Origin: Colwellia sp. 75C3 | GTDB taxonomy: Bacteria; Pseudomonadota; Gammaproteobacteria; Enterobacterales; Alteromonadaceae | Direction: 5' to 3' | Length of the DNA: 64,000 nt | Assembly (NCBI RefSeq): GCF_002836255.1 | Contig: NZ_PJAU01000033.1 | Coordinates: 698,744 to 762,743 of the forward strand | Shown: piece by piece, positions 1 to 10,130 of the stretch | Position numbering within the stretch: position 1 is the stretch's first letter | Layout of the letters: each line of letters starts with the position of its first letter | Made by a program: the position numbers and the translations under genes | Notes under the pieces: generated by a model | Database searches by the model: none | Seen by the model: the letters and a program-made list of their open reading frames with translations, nothing else | What the model was told of the DNA's origin: nothing

Positions 1-2
1 AA

Positions 3-521
3 ATATCGTTAGCAAAAGAGATGAAGAATGTAGCGAAGTTTAGAAACAGAACCTACATCTCTGCTTTTGGTGAAGGTTGGGGCTTGTATTCTGAATACCT
101 AGGTATAGAAGCAGGTATGTATGAAGACCCTTACCATAACTTTGGTCGTTTAACGTATGAAATGTGGCGAGCCTGTCGCTTAGTTGTAGATACAGGTATG
201 CATACGCAAGGCTGGAGTCGCACTCAAGCAATGGATTTTTTAGCTAATAATACCGCCTTATCACTGCATAATGTAAAAACGGAAATAGATCGTTATATCT
301 CATGGCCAGGGCAAGCGTTATCTTACAAGCTGGGTGAGTTAACCATTAAGCGTTTACGAAAAGAAGCAGAACAAGCTTTAGGCGAGGATTTTGATTTACG
401 AGATTTCCATGACGAGTTATTGATGCGTGGTTCAATGCCATTAACTATGTTGGATAAAATAATAACGCATTATATTAGTGAGAAAAAATCCCTCGTTCAA
501 CAATCTAAAAATACGGGGTAA
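3..521 (+). CDS. DUF885 family metallopeptidase-like protein, C-terminal fragment
   Basis: Only the last ~170 codons lie in the window; the frame is open to the left edge, and the first ATG (base 21) is internal. The text matches the C-terminal half of DUF885 proteins: a GEGWGLYSEYLG segment, the RLVVDTGMH block, the GWSRTQAMDF segment, a RYISWPGQALSYK block and a final FHDELLMRGSMPL. These families are usually exported or membrane-linked zinc-peptidase-like proteins; the HEXXH-like part and any signal peptide would be upstream of the window. The fragment shows no internal frame damage, so it is partial only because of the window edge. Substrate unknown. Confidence 0.85.
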   Translation: MSLAKEMKNVAKFRNRTYISAFGEGWGLYSEYLGIEAGMYEDPYHNFGRLTYEMWRACRLVVDTGMHTQGWSRTQAMDFLANNTALSLHNVKTEIDRYISWPGQALSYKLGELTIKRLRKEAEQALGEDFDLRDFHDELLMRGSMPLTMLDKIITHYISEKKSLVQQSKNTG

Positions 522-718
522 TACTATTTGGAATGAAAGTAACGACGTTGTTGGATCGTTAGGGTATTTGAAGATGATCACTTATTTAGAGCAATTGGTA
601 TAACTACTTTTATAAAGTGCCTGATATAGAAATATGCTGTGTTAGGCTCTAGTAGTTTACTACGATGAGTTATTTCTTTTATATAAACAGGAAAGAGTTG
701 TTATATTGAAAATAAAGA

Positions 719-872
719 GGGGGGCGACGCAAAGAGAACGGAAGAAACAGATAGTGAGCTATCGAGTTGAGATAAGCCCCCACTATATCTAAACTTGGCA
801 GTCCCGCTATCATAGGTTTCCCTTTAGACCGGTAACTTTGCGTCTCTAACTTTCATTAGATTTGCCCTTAGC
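719..872 (-). promoter_or_regulatory. GEMM-I cyclic-di-GMP riboswitch (minus strand, orphan)
   Basis: Read on the minus strand from about 867 to 795, this has the GEMM-I landmarks in order: GGGCAAA, a short stem closed by a GAAA loop, the invariant GACGCAAAG, CCGG, a CUAAAGG tetraloop-receptor-like segment, then GAUAGCGGGACUGCC. Downstream (781-705, minus) is a GGGGGC...GCCCCCC hairpin followed by a U-rich run (TCTTTATTTT). The hairpin's 3' arm is preceded by CTTTGCGTC, the exact complement of the aptamer's GACGCAAAG. That looks like a terminator-type expression platform able to compete with the aptamer core. No minus-strand gene follows: transcription would run into the 3' side of the DUF885 gene in antisense. 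The stretch 522-1029 holds nothing else I can identify. Confidence 0.82.
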
Positions 873-1029
873 AAGCTTTGAAGCTCAACTACAGTTATTA
901 TAGGATGAATTCTATAAATGTAAACAGAAAATACTATTTTTGTTTACCTTTATAAGGTAAATATAGTAAAAAGTAATATTAGGTTGCACTGTATTGTATC
1001 CAATACTTTGTTTTTCAATAACTAATGGT

Positions 1030-2946
1030 ATGAATATGGCGATAAAACGGTTATTTCTTTTCATGACTTTTCCTTTTAAAGTGCAATTATTGTCTTTTTT
1101 TATAGTGACTGCAGCCTTTGCACAGTCATCGCCTGAGCAAGCGATACTGAGCAATCAAGTGCAGAAATTATTAAAAGTAAATGATGAAATGGTTGATAGG
1201 GATACAGTGAAATACCTATTGGAAAAAATCATTAATAATCGACAACATTACTCAAATGATATCCTCGCTAAAGTCTATTTACTTTCAGCAAGGGGAGCTA
1301 GTAAGCAAGGAAATATAAACCAAGTATTCGAGTTTGCTCAACATGGCTTAGCAGTGAATAGTCTAGATAAAAAAGTTAAATTAGCGTTATTGCTGAAGTT
1401 AGCTGATGTTTATATTGCCAGGAAGCATTATAAAAAGTTACTAGAATTAACCCAAGTAGCAGTAAAAAATAGTGAAGTTACAGGGAGCATTAAGTATCAA
1501 TTACTTTCGTTAAGTTATCGCAGTGTCGCGTTGTCAATGTTAGGAAAGCACCAAGGTGCTTTAGCTGATTTACAGCAAGTCGAACAGGGGATCAGTAAAA
1601 GTGAATTGACAGAGTATATAGAATTATTGACTATTTTAGCTTTGGCCTATCATCATCTAGGTGATTATCAAACATCGTTAACTATGCAATTAAAAATATT
1701 GAAATCAAAATTTGAAATGGGACAAAAAAATAATATTGCTCAAACCTATTTATACTTAGGTTATGCCTACTTTAATTTGCAGCGCTTTGATGATGCATAT
1801 AATGCCTATTGGGAATCTAAAAAGGCAGCTCAAAAGAGCGATAGTCCTATTAATGTTGCTCATGCAAATAAGGGATTAGGCCTTACCTTAATAAAACAAA
1901 AACAATTTCATCAAGCACTTGTGCCTTTACAGCAAGCAATAGAAATATTTTCCCAACATAATATTCAATCTGAACGTATAGAGACTTCTGTGGCTTTGGT
2001 AAGCGCAAAGTTGAGCGTTAAGCAAACCCTTGATGGTTATAACTTATTAATTGAAGTAATAAAACTTCTTGATGGCAAGGATATCTCATTAAAGTATGCA
2101 GGTTTTTATCGAATGGTTGCTGAAATGCACTTTGTGAAAAAAAACTATCAAGTTGCTTATCGCTGGCAAGAAAAGCATAGTCAAGTCTTGCTTGATAAGC
2201 TTAAAGACAAGAATAAATCCTCCCAAATAGTGCAAAGATTTCCTTTTTTAGCTTTGGGGCAGGCACTTAAAGTAGAGCCAATTGAAGAGTCGAAAAGGCT
2301 AGCGGTAAAATTGGCAGAAAGTAGTGAGCTGTCGAGTAGTTTTACTGAAAAGTATCAAAAACAAAGAGTCATCATCACAAGTTTGTCGGCCTTAGTTTGT
2401 TTATTATTAGTCACCTTAGTGGGCTTCTTTTTGAGATTAAGAGCACAAAAAATGAACCTGGCCTATGAAGAAATGGAAAAACCCAGTTATGCAATAGCTG
2501 CTCCCATGCAAACAAAGTTTAATTATCAATTAGCCTTTCAGAAGGCAAGACAGTTTAAATACTCTCTAAATGTTGGTTATCTTATTGTAGACAATTGGCA
2601 GGAACTTGTTTTTCACTTCAATAAAAAAAGCATCAATGAGGTGACGAAGGAAATCGCCAGCCTTATCAATGATCACATATCTGAATTTGATTATGCGGGC
2701 TTGCTAAATGAGGGGGAGTATCTGTTATTATTTGAGCATCAAAGTAGTCAAGAAGTCAGTGTTAAACTCGATAATCTGGTGCAAGCTATAAATACACGAG
2801 CTTTTGCCAACTTAGGCGATTTTTCAGTAACGATGAAATACTCGTTGAATACTCCTGATTTTAAAGATATTGACCCATATCTCTTTTTGGCACGTATTGC
2901 TGAATCTGTTAATATCGAGCAAGTTAACCAGTCTAAGGTATCGTAA
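1030..2946 (+). CDS. TPR-repeat membrane protein with degenerate GGDEF-like C-terminus
   Basis: I chose the ATG at 1030 (or 1036) because it places a basic N-terminus before a hydrophobic signal/anchor ending near AAFAQ; an in-frame TTG lies at 994. Residues ~30-400 are helical pairs with TPR character (repeated A-Y-x-x-L-G-x-Y patterns), predicted periplasmic. A single membrane segment follows near residues 445-465 (LVCLLLVTLVGFFL), then a ~160-residue cytoplasmic domain with the fold pattern of a diguanylate cyclase but no GGDEF signature. This is the layout of TPR-sensor GGDEF proteins whose catalytic site has been lost. It overlaps the next gene by one base (TAATG), so the two are probably translated together. 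Role inferred: a non-catalytic sensor in the c-di-GMP cluster. Confidence 0.72.
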   Translation: MNMAIKRLFLFMTFPFKVQLLSFFIVTAAFAQSSPEQAILSNQVQKLLKVNDEMVDRDTVKYLLEKIINNRQHYSNDILAKVYLLSARGASKQGNINQVFEFAQHGLAVNSLDKKVKLALLLKLADVYIARKHYKKLLELTQVAVKNSEVTGSIKYQLLSLSYRSVALSMLGKHQGALADLQQVEQGISKSELTEYIELLTILALAYHHLGDYQTSLTMQLKILKSKFEMGQKNNIAQTYLYLGYAYFNLQRFDDAYNAYWESKKAAQKSDSPINVAHANKGLGLTLIKQKQFHQALVPLQQAIEIFSQHNIQSERIETSVALVSAKLSVKQTLDGYNLLIEVIKLLDGKDISLKYAGFYRMVAEMHFVKKNYQVAYRWQEKHSQVLLDKLKDKNKSSQIVQRFPFLALGQALKVEPIEESKRLAVKLAESSELSSSFTEKYQKQRVIITSLSALVCLLLVTLVGFFLRLRAQKMNLAYEEMEKPSYAIAAPMQTKFNYQLAFQKARQFKYSLNVGYLIVDNWQELVFHFNKKSINEVTKEIASLINDHISEFDYAGLLNEGEYLLLFEHQSSQEVSVKLDNLVQAINTRAFANLGDFSVTMKYSLNTPDFKDIDPYLFLARIAESVNIEQVNQSKVS

Positions 2947-3482
2947 TGTTTTTTGTTTTAGTTATAACCGTTGTTTTTGTCTTCATTAGTATCTACTTCT
3001 TTTTTCGCGCAGAAAAACTGCAAAGACAGCTAATAAGTCAGCAACGTGAAAGTTTGGCCACCCGTAAGGAAAATAAATTATTAGTGGAGTCTATTACACT
3101 CGTTGCCACGCGAGAGCAAGAGTTCTCTAAAGCAAAATTACAACGTTTAAAAGCGTATGCTAAAGCCAACGATGACGAACAACTTTTGCTACATACAGAA
3201 TTAATCAGTCCATTAATTAACAATTACAGCATTGTATTTAGGGAGTGTCTAAAAGGAAAAGGTCGACTAAAATCGGTTAGCCAGAAGTGTTTTGCAAACC
3301 AGGATAGTTCGGCTTATAAAAAATTCGTAGCATTGATAGTAACCAGCGATAAAAAATTAAAACGTTATTGGTCTAGTGATAACCTCAACGGGTTCCTGTT
3401 TTTAGTTGATGCTCTGCTTACAATAGATGAAGGTAACTCCAGTCGACCTATCAAAGACAAGAAAAGTAATTGTCATTCCTAA
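2946..3482 (+). CDS. Hypothetical membrane-anchored coiled-coil protein
   Basis: 178 residues. The N-terminal ~20 residues form one strongly hydrophobic segment (FVLVITVVFVFISIYFFF), followed by a charged, Q/E/K-rich helix (to ~residue 75) likely to be a coiled coil, then a mixed globular part with two cysteines. The start codon overlaps the stop of the upstream TPR gene, indicating translational coupling and a shared function. I do not recognise a family. It may be an accessory subunit of the upstream sensor. Confidence 0.6.
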   Translation: MFFVLVITVVFVFISIYFFFRAEKLQRQLISQQRESLATRKENKLLVESITLVATREQEFSKAKLQRLKAYAKANDDEQLLLHTELISPLINNYSIVFRECLKGKGRLKSVSQKCFANQDSSAYKKFVALIVTSDKKLKRYWSSDNLNGFLFLVDALLTIDEGNSSRPIKDKKSNCHS

Positions 3483-3581
3483 TATAACAGCTTAATAACG
3501 TGGTATATCTGTACAAAAGGTCATATTTTTAATAGGCTAGGGCATTACTTTGATGAAATTTCCTAGGATGGGGGGTTAAAT

Positions 3582-5195
3582 ATGAGTCGTTTTAACGCCA
3601 AGTACATTTTACTATTTATTATTCTTATTGTAATTGTTGCTCTATCTACGCTTTTTGCACAACAATACAGTGAAAATTTTCCGATCAGCTTGATTGCTAT
3701 TATTAGCTATCTTGTTGCGGTTATCACCGCGACTGTTTTAGCTCTATTATTCATTCAAAAATCATTCAGTTCAACGGTTGTAAAAGCGGATACTGAAATT
3801 ATTAGTGTTGAAGAGCTGTTTTCTTATACCCATGATCCTACCACTAACTTACCAACAGCACAGCAAGCTCAAAGAACTTTTGAAGCGGCCATCAAGTCTA
3901 ACACGGGACAACGTTATGCTACTGTGGTCTTCAAACCAGTTAATTTCCAGCAAGTAAATAGTTTATTGGGCCATCATAATTCTGACTTGTTATTATTACA
4001 GCTTGCATACTGTTTACAGCAAAAAATCTCTGATAATGTAAGTTTGTTAAGTTTTGGTTTTAGTCCTGAGCCTGTCCGTATTGCTCGTTTACAGAGTTTA
4101 CAATTTTTGGTGGTATATAACTTAACCGATAGTCGATTTGATGATGAAATTATGCTTGATGAACTCTGTCATCAATTAGCTGACTCTGTCCCTAATGCTA
4201 TGAGTTTTAAGAGTTTCTCTTTGAATTTTGAACTCGCTTTTGGTATTGCTATTTCAGGTGAACATGGCGATAACTTTGATGAAATTATCGCCCATGCAGG
4301 CGATGCTTTATTAAATGGTTTACAGAAACAGCAAGCCATTAATTATTTTGATAAAAAAAGTATTGTTTATAACCAAAGTCAGCTCGCTAGGATGGAGGCA
4401 ATACGTCAAGATATTAAAGAAGAGAAGTTGTTTTGTTATTTACAACCACAAGTCAATATTAATAACCACAATATTGTAGGCTTCCAATTGAGGGTTCATT
4501 GGTATGAAAGTGAGCTGGTTAAACCATTAGAACTCTATGATTTTTCCGAGCTTGCTGAGCATAGTGGTGAATTGTATCTATTGACAAAGCAGATGTTAAA
4601 ACAAGCATTTAATACTCTTGAAAGTTTACACAATATAGGCGTGTATCAACGTATTTCTGTTACTTTGTCTAGTGCAAGTTTATTTGAGGTGGATCTAGTC
4701 GATTACATCGAGACAAAACTGCAACAGCATAAAATATCAGGTAAATACTTAATGATTGAATTGAGTGAAAATGTAATGATTAGTGCGAGTAACCGAGTAA
4801 AAGTCATTATTGATCAGCTTAAGTCATTGGATATAAAAATTTCTATTGCCAATTTTTCAGGTAGTTATGAGTCGTTACGTTATGTAAGGAAAATGGCGAT
4901 TCATCAACTTAAAATCAATTGTCAGCAATTAAGTAACGACAGTAGTAATCGAGTAGATAAGGCAATAACTAATGCACTTGTTACTTTAACTCGTAGTATG
5001 AAAATCCCCCTTGTAGGCACCGATATTGATAGGCATGATGCGTCAGAAGCTTATATAACTATGGGTGGAGAGTTAATTCAAGGAGATATTATTCATTCAG
5101 GAGTTGTTCCTGACGAAATAGAAATATGGTTAGAGAAATGGTACTTACAGCACCCAGGATCTATCCCTCCAGAAGCGAGACCATCTATTTATTAG
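3582..5195 (+). CDS. Membrane protein with degenerate GGDEF and EAL domains (CsrD/MshH-like architecture)
   Basis: 537 residues: two N-terminal membrane helices (~8-28 and ~36-58), a GGDEF-type domain (~75-270) and an EAL-type domain (~285-520). Both active sites are lost. The GGDEF signature is absent (the region reads SFGFSPEPVRIARL), the EAL triplet is replaced by FQL, and the DDFGTGYSSL loop reads ANFSGSYESL, removing both metal-binding aspartates. It should neither make nor degrade c-di-GMP. Dead GGDEF-EAL membrane proteins of this shape include CsrD/MshH, which acts in small-RNA decay; that identity is possible but unproven. A GGGG-rich ribosome-binding site lies just before the ATG. 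Confidence is high for the fold, low for a specific role. Confidence 0.75.
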   Translation: MSRFNAKYILLFIILIVIVALSTLFAQQYSENFPISLIAIISYLVAVITATVLALLFIQKSFSSTVVKADTEIISVEELFSYTHDPTTNLPTAQQAQRTFEAAIKSNTGQRYATVVFKPVNFQQVNSLLGHHNSDLLLLQLAYCLQQKISDNVSLLSFGFSPEPVRIARLQSLQFLVVYNLTDSRFDDEIMLDELCHQLADSVPNAMSFKSFSLNFELAFGIAISGEHGDNFDEIIAHAGDALLNGLQKQQAINYFDKKSIVYNQSQLARMEAIRQDIKEEKLFCYLQPQVNINNHNIVGFQLRVHWYESELVKPLELYDFSELAEHSGELYLLTKQMLKQAFNTLESLHNIGVYQRISVTLSSASLFEVDLVDYIETKLQQHKISGKYLMIELSENVMISASNRVKVIIDQLKSLDIKISIANFSGSYESLRYVRKMAIHQLKINCQQLSNDSSNRVDKAITNALVTLTRSMKIPLVGTDIDRHDASEAYITMGGELIQGDIIHSGVVPDEIEIWLEKWYLQHPGSIPPEARPSIY

Positions 5196-5757
5196 TCCTA
5201 CTTTATTCAATATCGAGTACTTCTTGTGATCATATACTCTCGGTATTCTCAGCATGGATATGGCCATCAGCGAACACGGTAACCTCGGTAGAGTTAATGG
5301 CAGCATTTATTGCTAAATACTTTGCTTACTTACCTATAGCAGTTGTTACCATTAATGATTGGTTAGGAATGTCGATATATTCTACAAATCGACACTGCTA
5401 TAACAAATCATCCATTCCTAGTCGTATTCTCAGCACATTGTGTAATACTTACATTAATAGGCCCTCTCAGTATTGAGTCGCATCAATAGTATCAACTGAA
5501 CTGAACTAAACACCTATAATACAGGTGGTTAGCTGAGAGGTAAGAGACCTTTTGTTATAAAATAAAGAGTTCAGCTAATGTATAATTTTCTGATGAAATA
5601 AAATCTATTATATATTTTATTTCATTTACGGGTATTACTTGAATTTAAAGGTAAAAGCCTTTTTAATAGCACTAATGATTTGGCACTAGAACCAAACACA
5701 CTTTAAAAGTATATTCGTTCAAAAAGGTACATTAATAGCCATGATTAAAGTTGTATT
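5196..5757. other. Intergenic stretch, no convincing gene
   Basis: 562 bases between two c-di-GMP genes. There is a small inverted repeat CACCT...AGGTG at 5511-5527 without a T-run. An open frame that crosses from the previous gene (5126-5476) has no coding character. The AT-rich ~150 bases before 5758 probably hold the promoter of the next gene, but I cannot place it. Confidence 0.5.
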
Positions 5758-7776
5758 ATGATCGAATTTATAACACCCCGGACATTTCTTTTTTCGACGC
5801 AAGCCGTGGTTTTTTCAGTGCTATTATTTGTTTTTTATACTTATTATCGTACATTTCTTCGTAAATACGTTAAATATTGGTTAGTAAGTATTGGCGCGCT
5901 ATGCCTTAGTTATTTAATCAAATCTATTATACCTTATTCTACTAGCCACCTTTCAAGTGATTATTGGCTGATTCTAGCGGAATTACTACTTCAGATTTTC
6001 CAATATTCCTTCCTGATTTTCCTTGGGTGTGGCGTTTTTAATGCAAAAACGAATAAGGAAATACCTCCGAAGATATTAAGGGGAAGTCTCGCTGTAATTG
6101 TCGTACTCAGTATTGTCACTACAGTATTATTTGCCTTTGATTCCAGCCAAGCATTTAACCATTTTTATTTAACCGTTAGCCTCCCTAGTTTTATCTTTGG
6201 TTGCTCTTTCTTTTCTTTAGCCAGCTACCTTTTATTTGATAAAAAAAGCTATTTTTCAAGTAAAGTCTTAATGTATTTTTCGGCCACGTTTGGCTTACGG
6301 TACTTAATATATTCTTTTATATCCATTGTGGCTTTAACAGAACCCTGGTTTCGTCAACTAGAGTCATTCCTATTGTATTTTGATGTTGCTGCACATAGCA
6401 TCCTTGGCTTTACTTTACTCATTTGGATGCAAGGTGCTGAAAGGTTTGCAGCTTTAAATGCTATAAATAGAGCACAATACCTTGGTAAACATGATTCATT
6501 AACGGGAGCACTTAATCGTGAGCAAGTGATGGCGAAGTTGTCAGATAAAATGCTTGAACTGACACAGACAAATAAAGTAAATAAGAGCCAAGTAAAGCTG
6601 GCAATTTTTTTACTAGATATAAAACAGTTTAAATTTATCAATGATACTTATGGCTTAAAAATAGGGGACTATATTCTTGGGGAGATAGCCAATCGTCTAA
6701 ATCATAGTGTTTTCATTCCACAAGCGGTAGGTCGTTTAAGTGGTGACTCATTTATGTTTGTCATTGAATTTGAACAGCTATCGCATGTCGATCGAGCCGT
6801 AGACCACCTTCATGAACTTATTGAACGTTGTTTCCACTATGAGCAGCAAGAAATAAAAATTCAAGCTAGCGTCGGATATTGCTTTTATCCAGGTGATGCC
6901 GATAAATCAGAAGATTTACTACAAAAAGCTAACCTTGCGCTGCATCATGCAGAAACCAATAATATACCAACAGTTGCTTTTGAAGACGGTATGCAAGCAC
7001 AAGGTAGACATTTAGTCTTGATGGAGAAGCAGTTAAGATTGGCATTAGAAAATGATGAATTTATTTTATATTATCAACCGCAATTAAACTTATTAACGAA
7101 TAAGCTTGAGGGTGTCGAAGCGTTAGTGCGTTGGCAGCACCCTGAGAAAGGCGTGCTTCCGCCGAGTGAGTTTTTATCTGAGATGGAAGCTTTGGGTATG
7201 CATAATGAATTTGATAACTATATTTTAACCAAAGCCTGCCAAGCAAGTGAACGCTGGTTTAAATTATATCAACGTCGTGTAGCTATTGCTGTGAATATAA
7301 CCGCTGTTGAATTTCAAGATGAGCAACTGGTTACTAATATGCAAATGTTATTGCAAAAATATGGTATCCCTTCTAAATATATTGAATTAGAGATTACTGA
7401 AAACGTTGTTATGACTGATATTACTAGGGCAATGAATAGTATTATTAAATTGCAAAGCATGGGTATTAAAGTATCCATTGATGATTTTGGCACAGGCTAT
7501 TCGTCTTTGGCCTATTTACGAGACTTGCCGATAGATAAAATAAAAATTGATCGAAGCTTTATTCAAGAAGTGGAAAGCAATGATTCAGATCTTACTATCG
7601 TTAAGTCCATGATCGATCTGTCACATGGATTAGGTAAAAGAGTTTTAGCTGAAGGTGTTGAAACAGTAGAACAACTCAATTTACTACGTCATTTAGGCTG
7701 TGATGCAGTACAAGGTTATTATATTAGCAGACCACTGCCTGAAGAAAAATTGGCGCGGTATCTTGAAAGGAAATAG
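5758..7776 (+). CDS. GGDEF-EAL membrane protein, probable active c-di-GMP phosphodiesterase
   Basis: 672 residues. The N-terminal ~220 residues contain about six or seven hydrophobic helices (a 7TM-like sensor), followed by a GGDEF domain (~245-405) and an EAL domain (~425-670). The GGDEF site reads SGDSF, so cyclase activity is doubtful. The EAL domain is intact: EALVRW, the ITENVV segment, DDFGTGYSSL, KIDRSF, the LAEGVE block and a QGYYISRPL end. The expected reaction is hydrolysis of c-di-GMP to pGpG at the inner membrane, with the GGDEF remnant possibly binding GTP to tune it. It is the only catalytically credible c-di-GMP enzyme in this cluster. The ATG at 5758 lies ~560 bp from the previous gene, so it is probably transcribed separately. 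Confidence 0.88.
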   Translation: MIEFITPRTFLFSTQAVVFSVLLFVFYTYYRTFLRKYVKYWLVSIGALCLSYLIKSIIPYSTSHLSSDYWLILAELLLQIFQYSFLIFLGCGVFNAKTNKEIPPKILRGSLAVIVVLSIVTTVLFAFDSSQAFNHFYLTVSLPSFIFGCSFFSLASYLLFDKKSYFSSKVLMYFSATFGLRYLIYSFISIVALTEPWFRQLESFLLYFDVAAHSILGFTLLIWMQGAERFAALNAINRAQYLGKHDSLTGALNREQVMAKLSDKMLELTQTNKVNKSQVKLAIFLLDIKQFKFINDTYGLKIGDYILGEIANRLNHSVFIPQAVGRLSGDSFMFVIEFEQLSHVDRAVDHLHELIERCFHYEQQEIKIQASVGYCFYPGDADKSEDLLQKANLALHHAETNNIPTVAFEDGMQAQGRHLVLMEKQLRLALENDEFILYYQPQLNLLTNKLEGVEALVRWQHPEKGVLPPSEFLSEMEALGMHNEFDNYILTKACQASERWFKLYQRRVAIAVNITAVEFQDEQLVTNMQMLLQKYGIPSKYIELEITENVVMTDITRAMNSIIKLQSMGIKVSIDDFGTGYSSLAYLRDLPIDKIKIDRSFIQEVESNDSDLTIVKSMIDLSHGLGKRVLAEGVETVEQLNLLRHLGCDAVQGYYISRPLPEEKLARYLERK

Positions 7777-8233
7777 GTTAAATAAAAGTTATACCTAAGC
7801 TTATAAACTCCAATTATTTAATCAAATAACTCTCCTTAATTAGCTCTCAAACAATAAAGTAATAGGCATGTATATTGTAATCACGAGCATGTCTGGGATT
7901 TTGCTATTATCTAAAAATAAGCAGTATTTAACGATAAGTTATCAATAAACAAACAAAAAACAAAAAATTAAAAATTAAAAATTAAAAAGTATAAAAGTAT
8001 AAAAATATAAAAATATAAAAAAATATTAACAAAAATCTGATAGTTACCGATACAGGTCTATACTAGAAGGAGGAAGGCTGAGTAGGTTTCCTTTTTCTGT
8101 TGTATTTTGTATTTCGCTGTCTTCATAGCAATACACTACAGAGGAAAGGTAAAGTTACATGGGCTAAGGATAAGCTAAATTTTCCACTATCAATTTTTAT
8201 ATTATTTAGATTAAACTTTAAAGGTAAAATTCT
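7777..8233. repeat. Intergenic region with AT-only short tandem repeats
   Basis: 457 bases without a gene. Between about 7949 and 8032 there is a run of near-tandem units: ATTAAAA repeated three times, then AGTATAAA twice and AATATAAA twice. Such tracts are flexible and slippage-prone. They sit ~200 bp upstream of the chemoreceptor start and could act as an UP-element or be variable between strains. No riboswitch or operator is recognised. Confidence 0.6.
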
Positions 8234-10093
8234 ATGCTCATAAAACACAAACTAATCATTAATACCGGCATCCTAGTGTTGGCAATGAGCCTAATGCTAG
8301 TATTACTGAATTATGCAAGTTCAGCATTACAACATGATATATCGATTGCAAAGGGTATAGGTGATATTAAAGCTTCTGTACTTGAATTAAGGCGTGAAGA
8401 AAAAGATTTTTTTGCCCGTAAGAATCTGAAGTATGATGATAAGTTTCAAAGTAAAATAAAGGAAGCTCACTTTCAAATTAAGCGATTATCGTCAGACTTT
8501 ACAGATATTGGTTTATCAATACCAGAATTGGCTAGTATGGGTAATATTCTTACTCAATATCAAACACAGTTTACTAACGTTGTTACCTTGCAAAAGAAAA
8601 TCGGCCTAGATGCTAAATCTGGCTTGTACGGGGAACTTCGTGCTGCTGTTCATAATGTGGAAGAGCTTATTGGTAATGATGATTACCGTTTACGAAGTGA
8701 AATGTTACAACTGAGACGTAATGAAAAAGATTTTATGCTACGTCTAGATGATAAATATGTAGATAAACTTAAAAGTAATGTTAGTAAGTTACTTAGCAGT
8801 GTTCAATCGAGTAATTTTTCGTCCTCTAAAAAGCAGGAAGTTAGTAAGCTTACCAAAGATTATCAAACCGCTTTCTCCAATTTAGTTATGGCTCAAAGAG
8901 AGTTGGGTTATAACGAAAAAATGGGCGTAATCAAGGAAATGCGTAGTGTAGTTCATCAAGTTGATAATGAACTTAAAAAACTATTAACTAAAAGTGAACA
9001 GGCAGTGCAAGACAGTGTGAGTTATGTAAATACTCTAGCTTACAGTTTGTTTTTTATTGTGTTATTGGTGGCTTTAGCGAGTGCTTGGTTCGTTGGCAAA
9101 AGTATCTTAGATCGAATTAGCAACTTACAACTTACCATGAACAAAATTGCTCAGAGCAATGATTTAACCACTGAAATAGACGTTAGCGGTGGTGATGAAC
9201 TCTCTGAAATGGCTAAAGTATTTAACCATATGTTAACTAATTTTCGTTCACTTATTGTTGAAGTCAATCACTCAGTTGTCACACTTAATACCGCAACAGG
9301 TAGCTTGGCTGAAAATATTTATAACGCCAATGAAGGTGTTGAGACTCAAATGCAGCAAACAGACCTTGTTGCTACAGCGGTCACAGAAATGGTCGCAACG
9401 GTAGATGAAATAGCGACTAATACTCGAGAAGCAGCTCATAAGGCCGAGCTAACAAATAGCAATGCTGGAAAAGGTAAAACAGGGGTAGAGCAAACAATAA
9501 AACAAATAGGTCAGCTATCTGCGAAATTGTTAGATTCAGAAAATGTAGTCAAGGAGTTAGAAAAAGAAAGCATCACCATTGCCTCAGTATTAGATGTTAT
9601 TCGTGGTATTGCTGACCAAACTAACTTACTTGCTTTAAATGCCGCCATTGAAGCTGCTAGAGCGGGTGAGCAAGGTCGAGGCTTTGCTGTTGTTGCTGAT
9701 GAAGTCAGAACGCTTGCGAGTAGAACTCAAGACTCAACTCAAGAAATTGAAACCATCATTGGTCTATTGCAAAAACGTACTCAAGAGATTGTAATCTTAA
9801 TGGCGCAATGCCGTAATCAGGGAAAAGAAAGTGCGGAGCAAGCGAGTTCAGCCGGTGCTATGCTCGATGAAATAGCACAAGACGTTTCGCTAATAATGGA
9901 AATGAATAGTACTATAGCCACTGCCATCCAAGAGCAAAGTACTGTTGCCTCAGAAGTTAATCAACACGTAGTGATGATCAGAGATGTGACAGAGCAATCA
10001 GGTAACTCAGCGAAACAAAATGAGCAGATGAGTGAAGAGTTGTCTCAACAGGCACAAGTGCTAACGACAGAAGTGAGTCGCTTCACAGTTTAA
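8234..10093 (+). CDS. Methyl-accepting chemotaxis protein with helical (HBM-like) sensor
   Basis: 619 residues with classic chemoreceptor layout: membrane helix ~8-30, a periplasmic all-helical domain ~32-262, second membrane helix ~265-290, HAMP ~293-345 and a cytoplasmic signalling hairpin ~370-619. The periplasmic part has the repeated LRR-x-EKDF motif (near residues 53 and 164), typical of the HBM helical bimodular sensor that binds small organic acids in other bacteria. The hairpin tip carries the conserved [18 protein letters not shown] block that contacts CheA/CheW. No NWETF-type pentapeptide for CheR/CheB is seen at the C-terminus. Transcribed alone and closed by a strong terminator. 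Ligand unknown. Confidence 0.93.
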   Translation: MLIKHKLIINTGILVLAMSLMLVLLNYASSALQHDISIAKGIGDIKASVLELRREEKDFFARKNLKYDDKFQSKIKEAHFQIKRLSSDFTDIGLSIPELASMGNILTQYQTQFTNVVTLQKKIGLDAKSGLYGELRAAVHNVEELIGNDDYRLRSEMLQLRRNEKDFMLRLDDKYVDKLKSNVSKLLSSVQSSNFSSSKKQEVSKLTKDYQTAFSNLVMAQRELGYNEKMGVIKEMRSVVHQVDNELKKLLTKSEQAVQDSVSYVNTLAYSLFFIVLLVALASAWFVGKSILDRISNLQLTMNKIAQSNDLTTEIDVSGGDELSEMAKVFNHMLTNFRSLIVEVNHSVVTLNTATGSLAENIYNANEGVETQMQQTDLVATAVTEMVATVDEIATNTREAAHKAELTNSNAGKGKTGVEQTIKQIGQLSAKLLDSENVVKELEKESITIASVLDVIRGIADQTNLLALNAAIEAARAGEQGRGFAVVADEVRTLASRTQDSTQEIETIIGLLQKRTQEIVILMAQCRNQGKESAEQASSAGAMLDEIAQDVSLIMEMNSTIATAIQEQSTVASEVNQHVVMIRDVTEQSGNSAKQNEQMSEELSQQAQVLTTEVSRFTV

Positions 10094-10130
10094 ACTAATG
10101 TGTAGACTTACCTTGGAAATGATGTAAATA

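Noticed and set aside
721..740. Possible plus-strand GEMM riboswitch, because GACGCAAAG occurs at 726-734
   Set aside because: The remaining aptamer landmarks are all on the minus strand; this segment is the complement of the minus-strand expression platform.
5126..5476. Plus-strand open frame overlapping the end of the degenerate GGDEF-EAL gene
   Set aside because: It begins inside a real gene in another frame and continues into non-coding sequence with no protein-like text.
7949..8032. CRISPR-like array in the AT repeats
   Set aside because: Units are 7-8 bp without unique spacers; there are no cas genes.
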